This document shows positions 1 through 7,214 of a DNA stretch of 64,000 nucleotides, piece by piece. Within the stretch, counting starts at the first letter, position 1. Every line of letters begins with the position of its first letter. The DNA is from Legionella sp. (lineage in GTDB: Bacteria > Pseudomonadota > Gammaproteobacteria > Legionellales > Legionellaceae): assembly GCA_002786165.1 (NCBI GenBank), contig PEQK01000009.1, positions 1 through 64,000 of the forward strand, written 5' to 3'. Position numbers and translations under genes: made by a program. The notes below the pieces were generated by a model that was not told the DNA's origin, ran no database searches, and worked only from the letters and a program-made list of their open reading frames with translations.

Positions 1-1
1 G

Positions 2-319
2 GGATATTACTCCAAAGAAAATGAGCGATTGGCTCTAAGTTTTAAAATAAACGCAGTTGCACTTCAAAGGCCTGTAAGGAAGCTAAAAGATCCACCCGAT
101 AATCCTATTAGCATAGAGCAGCTAAGGCTATTGGAGAATAGAAGGGCGGGGATTGAGCCAATTATCGGGTATTTGAAAAAATATTGGCAGATGGATCGCT
201 CACGTATGAAAACTGATAGAACAACAGAATCCTCAGGTTATGCTTCAATGTTAGGATTTAATCTTAGGCAGATGGTCCGATATTTAAATGGAGATGTGAT
301 GCTTGTTAAGCAAACATAA
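2..319 (+). mobile_element. IS transposase, C-terminal fragment (IS5/ISNCY-like DDE type)
   Basis: The frame is open to the left window edge and begins GYYSKENERLALS, so the gene starts outside the window. The C-terminal part has the pattern RRAGIEPIIGYLKK, then MDRSRMK and GFNLRQMVRYL. This matches the last conserved block (glutamate of the DDE triad plus the NLR helix) of IS5/ISNCY-type transposases that cut and paste short elements. Only about 105 residues are visible and the upstream catalytic aspartates are not in the window. I could not identify a terminal inverted repeat after the stop. The element abuts a broken zinc-ribbon gene, which suggests insertion into it. Confidence 0.7.
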
Positions 320-337
320 TATCCACAGGCGAGCGAT

Positions 338-598
338 TTGTTTTTTGCTTTGATACAGTCAGAAAAATCCTCTGTTGAGAAAAATTTTATCCACGAAAAT
401 ACAGGCTATTTCGCGACAGCGACTATTTGCCCTTCTTGCAGCGAAGAATGTTTTATAAAAGGTGAAAATGTATGTTTGTTTTGCGATTACCAACCTATAA
501 ATTTAGTCTGTCGATATTGTGAAACCGAAACAGCCATTGAGGACTTAGATGAGAAGTCGATTTGTAGCTACTGCAATCACCGGCTTTCTAAAGACTAG
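338..598 (+). pseudogene. Zinc-ribbon protein C-terminal fragment, probably truncated by the IS
   Basis: The frame has no ATG and the first possible start is a TTG at 338. The same frame is open back to the transposase stop at 317-319. Four CxxC pairs (CPSC, CLFC, CRYC, CSYC) in the last 60 residues form two zinc ribbons. The preceding stretch reads FFALIQSEKSSVEKNFIHENTGYFAT. This looks like the tail of a larger protein whose front was lost on IS insertion. A small free-standing zinc-ribbon protein is the alternative. I do not recognise a function. Confidence 0.4.
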
Positions 599-697
599 GT
601 GTAAAAAATCGCGTTAAAACTAAGGCTAATTTAACTTAGAAAAATTAACCAGAATACTTAACTAATTTTCCTATATTTTCCATTAGGTATGAAAATA

Positions 698-716
698 GGG
701 TCGGAGAGTATGACCC
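698..716. repeat. Short hairpin GGGTC...GACCC in intergenic DNA
   Basis: A 5-bp stem (698-702 with 712-716) and a 9-base loop lie between the zinc-ribbon fragment and the toxin-antitoxin promoter. On the minus strand the context (GAGGGGTCATACTCTCC) resembles REP-type elements associated with Y1 transposases. No such transposase is present. The rest of 599-778 shows nothing I can name. Confidence 0.25.
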
Positions 717-778
717 CTCTTAATTTTCCTCTTATAAACATAAATTATTCTAAGATATTCGTGTCCGTCCCGAAATAC

Positions 779-806
779 TTGAATAAATGTATATATGTTG
801 TATAAT
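779..806 (+). promoter_or_regulatory. Sigma-70 promoter of the mazEF-type operon
   Basis: A -35 box TTGAAT (779-784) and a perfect -10 TATAAT (801-806) are separated by 16 bp, 32 bp ahead of the antitoxin start. It is the clearest housekeeping-type promoter in this part of the window. Confidence 0.6.
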
Positions 807-824
807 TATACTTTGTATATACAT
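787..824. promoter_or_regulatory. Inverted-repeat operator overlapping the mazEF promoter
   Basis: The arms ATGTATATA (787-795) and TATATACAT (816-824) are exact inverted repeats flanking the -10 box. In this family the antitoxin dimer, alone or with the toxin, binds such palindromes and represses its own operon. The binding itself is inferred from position and symmetry. Confidence 0.5.
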
Positions 825-837
825 ATATGGAGTTGCC

Positions 838-1095
838 ATGTCTACTGTCACTTTAACGAAATGGGGAAATTCAATCGGAATTCGAATTCCCTCTGTTATC
901 ATTAAAGAAGCTCATTTACATCCTGGAGAAGAATTGGAAATTAGAGCCGACGAAAAGGGCGTGCTTACATTAATCCCAATCAAAAATCAGCAGGAAGGAT
1001 GGTTAGAGCAATTCAATACTGTCGTAGATGATAGTAGTGATGAAGCTCATTTAAGTCTAAACAATGATTTCGATATGGATGAATGGACATGGTAA
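838..1095 (+). CDS. mazE: MazE/PemI-type antitoxin (AbrB-like swapped hairpin)
   Basis: An 85-residue protein starting MSTVTLTKWGNSIGIRIPS. The motif KWGNSIGIRIP is the signature of the MazE/SpoVT-AbrB DNA-binding fold. The family dimerises, binds the promoter palindrome and neutralises the partner toxin through its acidic C-terminal tail, which here is rich in Asp and Glu and ends DMDEWTW. The start at 838 is chosen because upstream in-frame codons fall inside the promoter. The stop overlaps the start of the toxin gene, so the two are translationally coupled. Confidence 0.9.
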   Translation: MSTVTLTKWGNSIGIRIPSVIIKEAHLHPGEELEIRADEKGVLTLIPIKNQQEGWLEQFNTVVDDSSDEAHLSLNNDFDMDEWTW

Positions 1096-1421
1096 AAATA
1101 AAAAGGTTTGATGTTTTTTTAGTAAACCTCGATCCTACAATTGGTTCTGAAATAAAAAAAACACGTCCAGCAGTGATTATATCACCAGACTCAATGAATT
1201 TAAGCAGGTTAAAAACAGTTATAATTGCACCGATGACAAGTACAATCAAAGACAATTTTCCAACAAGAATATTGACAGAATTTAAAGATAAAAAGGGGCA
1301 GATTGCGCTAGATCAACTAAGATCAATTGATCGAACTCGTATTGTAAAAAAATTAGGCGTAATTGAAAGGGAAGACCAAATTAAGGTGTTAGATCTTTTA
1401 TCCATAATATTTCAAAAATAG
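1083..1421 (+). CDS. mazF: MazF/PemK-type endoribonuclease toxin
   Basis: A 112-residue protein of the PemK/MazF family. It has the expected FDVFLVNLDPTIGSEIKKTRPAVIIS opening, with the substrate-loop arginine and the conserved KTRPAVI strand. The core TVIIAPMTST and the later QIALDQLRSIDRTRI complete the fold. MazF proteins cut mRNA at short sequence motifs and are held inactive by MazE. The first ATG (1083) overlaps the antitoxin stop by 13 bases; a second ATG lies 6 bases on. All expected catalytic elements are present, so the toxin looks intact. Its position beside IS and integrase remnants fits horizontal gain. Confidence 0.92.
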   Translation: MDMVKIKRFDVFLVNLDPTIGSEIKKTRPAVIISPDSMNLSRLKTVIIAPMTSTIKDNFPTRILTEFKDKKGQIALDQLRSIDRTRIVKKLGVIEREDQIKVLDLLSIIFQK

Positions 1422-1577
1422 TTTCCCTTTAGAAAAAAGGTAGTGCAGTATTTCATGTGCTCAATAAGAACACTTAAGTCTAATTACTGCGATAAACAGA
1501 TCCAAGGATATTCCGTTCAGAACGTTCACAACGTTATATAATGGTCTATATTTGGCCACCACGTTGGAGCGTTAATA

Positions 1578-1714
1578 ATGAAAGTACAAAAGATCAAATT
1601 AAGTCCTGATGATTTCAGTTTGCTTGTTCTTGATAATAATCATTTACAATCAAACCGATCACAGAATTTATCCGCTATTTAAATAATGTTGATAACTCAT
1701 CATTACTGGAGTAA
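1578..1714 (+). pseudogene. Tyrosine integrase N-terminal remnant with a frameshift
   Basis: An ATG at 1578 opens MKVQKIKLSPDDFSLLVLDNNHL, typical of the start of phage-type tyrosine recombinases. After about 24 codons the frame runs into a stop. A shift of frame restores ITEFIRYLNNVDNSS, the next piece of the same SAM-like core-binding region, up to a stop at 1712-1714. Nothing of the catalytic domain remains. The region 1422-1577 before it shows no other gene. Confidence 0.6.
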
Positions 1715-1722
1715 TAAATAAT

Positions 1723-1956
1723 ATGAAGGATGTTTTCATTAATAAAGAACATGTTGAACTCTTTAAAATTCTTAAATTTGAAGGTATCGCCTCGAGTGGA
1801 GCAGAAGCTAAGGATATGATAGCTGCGGGTGCGGTATTGGTAAACGGCATAATAGAAAAACAGAAAAGAAAAAAGATGGTTGCAGGAGATACAATTGAAT
1901 TGAATGGTGAGATTTTTCGACTAAAGTTAGGTGCTAACGATTCAAACTCAATGTAA
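1723..1956 (+). CDS. S4-domain RNA-binding protein (YbcJ-like)
   Basis: A 77-residue protein that is essentially one S4 domain: VELFKILKFEGIASSGAEAKDMIAAGAVLVNG followed by a basic KQKRKK and GDTIEL. The S4 fold binds structured RNA, and small free-standing members such as E. coli YbcJ are thought to act on ribosomal RNA or tRNA. The length matches that family. It starts 8 bases after the integrase remnant, so its own promoter may lie inside the dead gene. Confidence 0.85.
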   Translation: MKDVFINKEHVELFKILKFEGIASSGAEAKDMIAAGAVLVNGIIEKQKRKKMVAGDTIELNGEIFRLKLGANDSNSM

Positions 1957-2213
1957 CCATTTATTTGGTTGCTTATTGTAAGTCGAAATTTTTAAAGGTG
2001 AAAACTGCTATGAATCATTTTGCCATTAAGCAAAAATTGCTCTTAAAAGCCAATCAAATTATGTTCAATGAACTGAAATTAATAAGGATCTATTGAAGCC
2101 TGAGGTCATAAGAGCAACCGATACAAGTACCTTAAGATAGGCATTCTAAGTTTTGCGTCAGGGCGCGAGTTCCGGATCTCTATGCTTTATACAGGCATCT
2201 GACGTAAATGGAG

Positions 2214-2227
2214 ATCTACATGTAGAT
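2214..2227. other. Perfect 14-bp palindrome downstream of the Sel1 gene
   Basis: ATCTACA immediately followed by TGTAGAT forms an exact palindrome 4 bases beyond the stop codon of the minus-strand gene. It lacks a loop and a T-run, so it is not an obvious terminator and could be a protein-binding site. The rest of 1957-2231 has no recognisable gene. Confidence 0.25.
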
Positions 2228-2231
2228 AACC

Positions 2232-4610
2232 CTATGAAAGGATACACATGCCGCCCAAAGACTCATCCTCAGCCGCATAATTGTTATTGTTCCTTAGAGA
2301 AGCACGCTCATTAACAGCCGCAGGATCGCTAGAACAAAACTCCTGTTTAGAAGGCTGTGTCTCTAAACACTGTTCACCTTTAAGAATCGTTTCCATTTCT
2401 TTGTTGCCAAGTTCAATAGCATAATCCATCGCTGTTTTATGTTTGGCATCTTTAATATCTACTAAAGCACCTCCATTTTTTAATAATTGAGCAATTTCCT
2501 TATGATCTTTGAGCACTGCCAGATGAAGAGCAGTAAAGCGCTTTTCTGGATTGTTATCCTGTGCATTTATATTTTTAACATATTGAATAAATTTTTGAAT
2601 GTCACCATATCGGTTATTATGGGCAGCTATGCGTAGTCCTTTCTCTAAATTTTCTTGAGAATCATTTGGCAGCTTATACTCTTCTAGCTTGGATTTTGGA
2701 AAACCAGGCGCCGGTTTAAAGAAACGAGAATCAGATTCTATGTTGGCTTTCTCGGCGTTTAATAAATATAAAGGTAAGCTCATGAGTGCTATTTTTGCTT
2801 GCTTATGTCCTGCCTCTGCAGATTTTTCAAACAACAGAAGCGCTTGTTTGTTGTCAGCTTCAACGTTTTCATCACCATACCAATAAAGCATAGCCAGGTT
2901 ATACGCAGCATATGGAAAAACATGGGTATAACATAAGCCTTCTATGTCAATGCATAACCGCATTGCCTCACTAAAGCATTCTATTGATTTTACGGCATCT
3001 TTTTTAACACCACGCCCTGATTGATACAAAAGACCTAATTGATTATGGCTATTAGCGCTTCCCACCTGGGCTGCCTTTTGATGATAAATAAATGCTTTTT
3101 CATGAACGCCTTGCTCTTCATATAAATAACCAAGAGCGCATAAACAGGCAGCATGTTTCAGGCTTGCGCCTTGTAGCCAATACTTTTCTGCTTTCTTGCT
3201 ATCTTTCTTAATGGTTTCTCCTGCATGATATAGCGTGCCTAATTGACCTAATGCTGGTGGAAAATTCTCCTTAGCTAAAGCATTTAATAGACGCATAATT
3301 TTAGCCCGTTGCTTTTTAGTGAAAGGGGCTGTCTCCATATAAGCGTCAATGACCACTGCTTTGAATTTATCCTCTACTATTGAAAAAACTGCTCTATCTT
3401 CTTGTTGCCAGAAGTTTTCCACAATATGTTTACGATCTACATCAGATAATGGTTGACGAAAGTATATCGGCGACAAAACCATGGCTTGTGCTTCAATACA
3501 ATTTGCTCTCGCAGCATCAAGTAAATAGTCATTTTTCTGGGTTTTTTCTATGCTGGGGTGAAAGGCTAATTGGAACAATGCCCTCTTAAAATTATTATTT
3601 GCAGAACGTTTTAGGTAGTGAAGGCTGAGCCTCTCATCTTTTGTTGTTCCTATACCGAGTTGATAGCATCTTGCCATTAAACATTGTGCATCAGGATCGC
3701 CTGCATCTGCAGCCTGCTTGGCATACTTAAATGCCAGTGTAGGATTTTTCTCAACACCCTCACCATAAAAATAAGCACAACCTATATTAAAAGCAGAATG
3801 TGCATCACCTCTATCAGCAGCTTTTTTGTATAATAAACATCCTTTTTCTAGATCTTTTTTTATGCCTTTCCCAAAAAAGTAAAAATGACCAAGCTTACGT
3901 GTTGCAATGATAAATCCTAAATCGCTTGCGCGTTGATAATAATATTTAGCTTGCTCTAAATTTTTTTCAACGCCTTCACCATAGCAGTAAAGATCACCTA
4001 AGTGATGCATCGCCCAAACAAAATCTTGGGAGGCAGCTGCCATGAATAACTCAATCGCTTTCTGATCATTTTGGTGAATGCTTTGTCCTAACCAGTAATA
4101 GCCTCCTAGTGCAAATTGAGCAAAAGGATTATGTTGTTTAGCAGATTTTTCATAGTACTTAATAGCTTTCTTATCATTTTTTTCAATGCCAATACCAAAT
4201 TGATAACAATGTCCTAATAAATGTTGATCAAATTTGTCATTTTTTGTAGCACCCTCCATGATTGTTTTGATATTTTCAACTAACCATTCATGGCTTAGTT
4301 TTTCAATCGTTGAGTGAAACGAGTTGGTATCTTGAGGGCGTTTAATATCGATTTCATAGTAGCCATTACCTTTTTTCATGGATTCAATTTTTTCTAAATT
4401 GTCCTCAGAAAGCCAATTTGGAAACTCACGAAATAATGTTCCCCTCTCACCCTTGTTATTTATATGATTACCACGACCAGTTACAAAACGAAATTGATAC
4501 GTATTTGTTTGCTCTGCTCCGCGCAAATAAGAGTTTACTAGATGTTGAGAATGTTCAGGCGAGGCTCCATGCAAATCAACCATTCTTATATTTTCTTCTC
4601 TTTCCAACAT
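2232..4610 (-). CDS. Smr - Sel1 repeats - ankyrin protein with C-terminal CaaX box; candidate effector
   Basis: A 792-residue protein. Residues about 10-70 carry the Smr signatures: VDLHG, then VTGRGNH. Residues about 120-630 hold two blocks of Sel1-like repeats, for example LGDLYCYGEGVEKNLEQAKYYYQRASDLG. Residues about 670-760 form two to three ankyrin repeats (FTALHLAVLKDHKEIAQLLKNGG). The last four residues are CILS, a CaaX box suited to farnesylation by a eukaryotic host; the codons TGT ATC CTT TCA TAG are unambiguous. AAGGA lies 8 bases before the ATG. Smr domains normally bind or cut nucleic acid; Sel1 and ankyrin repeats bind proteins. A secreted, host-membrane-anchored effector is the likeliest role, but this is inference. 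Confidence 0.85.
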   Translation of the reverse strand: MLEREENIRMVDLHGASPEHSQHLVNSYLRGAEQTNTYQFRFVTGRGNHINNKGERGTLFREFPNWLSEDNLEKIESMKKGNGYYEIDIKRPQDTNSFHSTIEKLSHEWLVENIKTIMEGATKNDKFDQHLLGHCYQFGIGIEKNDKKAIKYYEKSAKQHNPFAQFALGGYYWLGQSIHQNDQKAIELFMAAASQDFVWAMHHLGDLYCYGEGVEKNLEQAKYYYQRASDLGFIIATRKLGHFYFFGKGIKKDLEKGCLLYKKAADRGDAHSAFNIGCAYFYGEGVEKNPTLAFKYAKQAADAGDPDAQCLMARCYQLGIGTTKDERLSLHYLKRSANNNFKRALFQLAFHPSIEKTQKNDYLLDAARANCIEAQAMVLSPIYFRQPLSDVDRKHIVENFWQQEDRAVFSIVEDKFKAVVIDAYMETAPFTKKQRAKIMRLLNALAKENFPPALGQLGTLYHAGETIKKDSKKAEKYWLQGASLKHAACLCALGYLYEEQGVHEKAFIYHQKAAQVGSANSHNQLGLLYQSGRGVKKDAVKSIECFSEAMRLCIDIEGLCYTHVFPYAAYNLAMLYWYGDENVEADNKQALLLFEKSAEAGHKQAKIALMSLPLYLLNAEKANIESDSRFFKPAPGFPKSKLEEYKLPNDSQENLEKGLRIAAHNNRYGDIQKFIQYVKNINAQDNNPEKRFTALHLAVLKDHKEIAQLLKNGGALVDIKDAKHKTAMDYAIELGNKEMETILKGEQCLETQPSKQEFCSSDPAAVNERASLRNNNNYAAEDESLGGMCILS

Positions 4611-4976
4611 TAAGTTGTTCCTTAGCCAGATGAGTTAAAATCTTAAATTAAATATTTATGAGCTGCTCAGGCTCTAATGTAATGAACCCTAGTTTTTATT
4701 AGCCCATTTTTTTAACAATGTATAGATATAGTCTGACTCGCCATAGATTCGCTATACTCGTTTGTGATGCCAAACATATCCTTTCACAAAACCCAATTAC
4801 GATGGTTCTGAGTTATAACCGTATTTTTATCGCTAAATTTTGGTTTATATCGGTCGCAGGTCTCGCTGATACTAAATAACTCGTAAGACAAATGAATTGG
4901 AAATAGCTTTATCAATCATCGCCTTTAATATTGGTCTATAATAAAACAATATAAAGCTTTTGGGAAATATTTAATC
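4611..4976. other. Divergent intergenic region (366 bp) with promoter-like sequence
   Basis: The stretch separates two divergent accessory genes and must hold both promoters. On the plus strand TATAAT at 4937-4942 lies 34 bp before the downstream ATG, but no convincing -35 box precedes it. I see no RNA gene or repeat. Confidence 0.4.
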
Positions 4977-5786
4977 ATGCGCGATCAATATGAACGTGAC
5001 GATGGGATTCGCAATCATTTTAATGCTCTATTCAATGACTACCAAAAACATATAACCACTCGATTTGAGGAATTGCAAGCAGGCAATCCCGACAATCTTA
5101 ATATTCAAACTATGGCTGAGGACGCGAAAACCTTTATCGGTCATATCGAAATGGCTTGGACTGCTTCTCAATATAGAGAGCAAGATACGCGACGCTCCAA
5201 ACAACAGGGCGATGCCGAGGTACTTTTAATTGATATTCTGACCTATCTGAATCATGCAATCACTGATCCTAAAACAGCAGCCGATTCGGATAGACTGCAA
5301 GATCTTATTCAACGTATTCCAAAACACCATTCAAGAGAATGGGACCGAATTGGTACTTATTTGGGGTGTGCTCTGGTTTTAACAATAGGGGTTGTTGGTA
5401 TTGTCGTATTGGGAACACTATTTCCCCCTGGTTTGGTCCTGCTTCCCACCCTATACTATATATTAAGCAGCACATTTCTCTTAACTGGAGTGGCCACATT
5501 GGGGCCCAGAATTTTGACATTACTGGATTTGGCAGAACGACAAGAGATTGTGTTGGAGCCTGTAAAATCTGAATTGCTAAAATCCACGCCTGTTTTTACA
5601 AGTGAACAACCACAAAAATCACCGTCATTATTTACATCAGATCACACGCATTTTTCGCCCAAATATCAGAAAGTGGCTCGTAACGTTGCACACAGCATTC
5701 AACCACAGGTAAATTATTTGGAAAAATGGTTTCATGAGCACTTCGAAAGTGAAACCCGTTCTTCTTCGCCTAAAAATAAGCTATAA
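4977..5786 (+). CDS. Hypothetical protein with two membrane helices; candidate effector
   Basis: A 269-residue protein I do not recognise. Residues 1-120 are hydrophilic and helical (IRNHFNALFNDYQKHITTRF). Two hydrophobic helices follow at about 126-147 and 152-176, separated by the short turn LFPPG, giving a hairpin-like membrane anchor. The C-terminal 90 residues are polar and rich in Ser, Lys and Gln. There is no signal peptide. The ATG at 4977 has only weak ribosome-binding sequence. A soluble head, a membrane hairpin and a polar tail are common among secreted proteins of intracellular bacteria, but no homologue is evident to me. Confidence 0.6.
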   Translation: MRDQYERDDGIRNHFNALFNDYQKHITTRFEELQAGNPDNLNIQTMAEDAKTFIGHIEMAWTASQYREQDTRRSKQQGDAEVLLIDILTYLNHAITDPKTAADSDRLQDLIQRIPKHHSREWDRIGTYLGCALVLTIGVVGIVVLGTLFPPGLVLLPTLYYILSSTFLLTGVATLGPRILTLLDLAERQEIVLEPVKSELLKSTPVFTSEQPQKSPSLFTSDHTHFSPKYQKVARNVAHSIQPQVNYLEKWFHEHFESETRSSSPKNKL

Positions 5787-5810
5787 AGCAAGGGCGTTCT
5801 TAGGGCAATG

Positions 5811-5833
5811 ATAATGAGTTAAACACTCATTAT
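5811..5833. terminator. Hairpin between convergent genes
   Basis: ATAATGAGT (5811-5819), loop TAAAC, then ACTCATTAT (5825-5833) form a perfect 9-bp stem between the ends of two convergent genes. It probably limits transcription in both directions, although neither side has a T-run, so it is not a textbook intrinsic terminator. Confidence 0.45.
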
Positions 5834-5871
5834 GGACAATTTAAAGGTTATCATGCATTCAGTAGCAGAAT

Positions 5872-7008
5872 TTAAACCTTAAAGGTTGCCGTTTCTTGCT
5901 CGTGTTTACTAAGATACGCCATAAAAGGGGTGCCACCGGTGCCAACACTGTTGGAGTTTGCACTTTCGTGTTGATGTTGTTTTTGAATATAAAGTGCAGC
6001 ATATTTCAAATGGGTGGTACGAAAACGTACGATAGCATCGATGCACTGATTATAATATTGTTGAATATCCTTGTTATCGTTGGTCTGTTGCAACACATAC
6101 GAACGAATGTCGGGTTGATTTTCTAGGGTGTTTAAAAAGGCACGATGTTCAAAAGGCATGTATTGCCGCATTTCTAATAAATATTCGCGTAATTGATCCT
6201 GTTTGTGCTTGATACCAAATACGGCATCCAATGCTGGAATGATGGAGCTTTGAGCACCTGTTTCTCCTCGTAAACTCTGAGGTTTATTGTCATAACAAGA
6301 TTCATATATCATCCCATTAGGTAAGGAAGGATTGTTTTTCCAACCATGAATATATGGGCGGACACGGTTATAATACATATAGGGATCACAATGTTCTGGC
6401 ATGCGATCCAGCGTATCGCAAATACTGGTGATGCTAATCGCCAGTTGTTTGAGATACGTTAAGACAGCTTTACTGTCATGTGCTTGTACTGCTTGTTGGA
6501 GGGGTACTAATGCTTGTAAGGCTTTGGATGCTTTTTCTTCTATATCAATGTGAACCAAAACAAACCATTCTTCATCTATGCCGCCTAAAAAATTTTGCAA
6601 CAAAGCTATATTTCCTAAGGCTATAGGGCCGTTTTCATCAATTTTATACCAATTATGTAGTGCGTAAGAGGCATAGGATAAAATAGGTGGGCGTTGGAGG
6701 CGTTCAGCCACTGCACACCAGGGTTTTGCTAGGTTAGCAGGAATCGTATTCGCCACGGGCATACAGCCCCATACATAAGCGTGGCCAATAAAAGACAAAA
6801 TCAACATGGCTCGTTCTTCTTCTGCAGCGCTGAGTTGTTCTTCGGGAAAGGGCGGAAGAGATTCTATTGTTTTTCTGAAATTTGTACTGAGCAAGTATTT
6901 GGGTAGGTTTGCTGCAACATTTTCCCATGCTTGAAATGCGAGAGGTAATTGTTTCAATGGCGAAGAAGAGGGTAAAAATCCATGGGTTAGCTCAAAATGT
7001 TGGCTCAT
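5872..7008 (-). CDS. Indoleamine 2,3-dioxygenase family haem protein
   Basis: A 378-residue protein matching the whole length of the indoleamine 2,3-dioxygenase fold. These haem enzymes open the indole ring of tryptophan to give N-formylkynurenine. Key marks are RPPILSYASYAL near residue 106, YMYYNRVRPYIHGW at 210-223, RGETGAQSS at 247-255, the proximal haem ligand candidate H333 in FRTTHLKYAALYI, and the glycine loop GTGGT at 356-360 followed by PFMAYL. The start ATG is at 7008. It stands alone between hairpin-separated genes, with no formamidase or kynureninase beside it. The family is best known from animals and fungi, with scattered bacterial members. Substrate and role here are unproven; a PrnB-like relative is the main alternative. 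Confidence 0.85.
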   Translation of the reverse strand: MSQHFELTHGFLPSSSPLKQLPLAFQAWENVAANLPKYLLSTNFRKTIESLPPFPEEQLSAAEEERAMLILSFIGHAYVWGCMPVANTIPANLAKPWCAVAERLQRPPILSYASYALHNWYKIDENGPIALGNIALLQNFLGGIDEEWFVLVHIDIEEKASKALQALVPLQQAVQAHDSKAVLTYLKQLAISITSICDTLDRMPEHCDPYMYYNRVRPYIHGWKNNPSLPNGMIYESCYDNKPQSLRGETGAQSSIIPALDAVFGIKHKQDQLREYLLEMRQYMPFEHRAFLNTLENQPDIRSYVLQQTNDNKDIQQYYNQCIDAIVRFRTTHLKYAALYIQKQHQHESANSNSVGTGGTPFMAYLSKHEQETATFKV

Positions 7009-7214
7009 GCAAAACGTCCTTTTAAAGAAATATCCAATGTGTCTGCTTGTTTGGTATCAATGAATCTATCATTGTTTTATTTGAATATTCAAGAAAAATC
7101 ATCGCCAGGTGACATTGATTGAGCACCAGATGCCATGCATGAAGCAATGAAACAAAAACGGCATTGGATTTTACAGTAACGGGGTTGAGTTCTGAGCGTT
7201 TCGGCTTCACTTCA

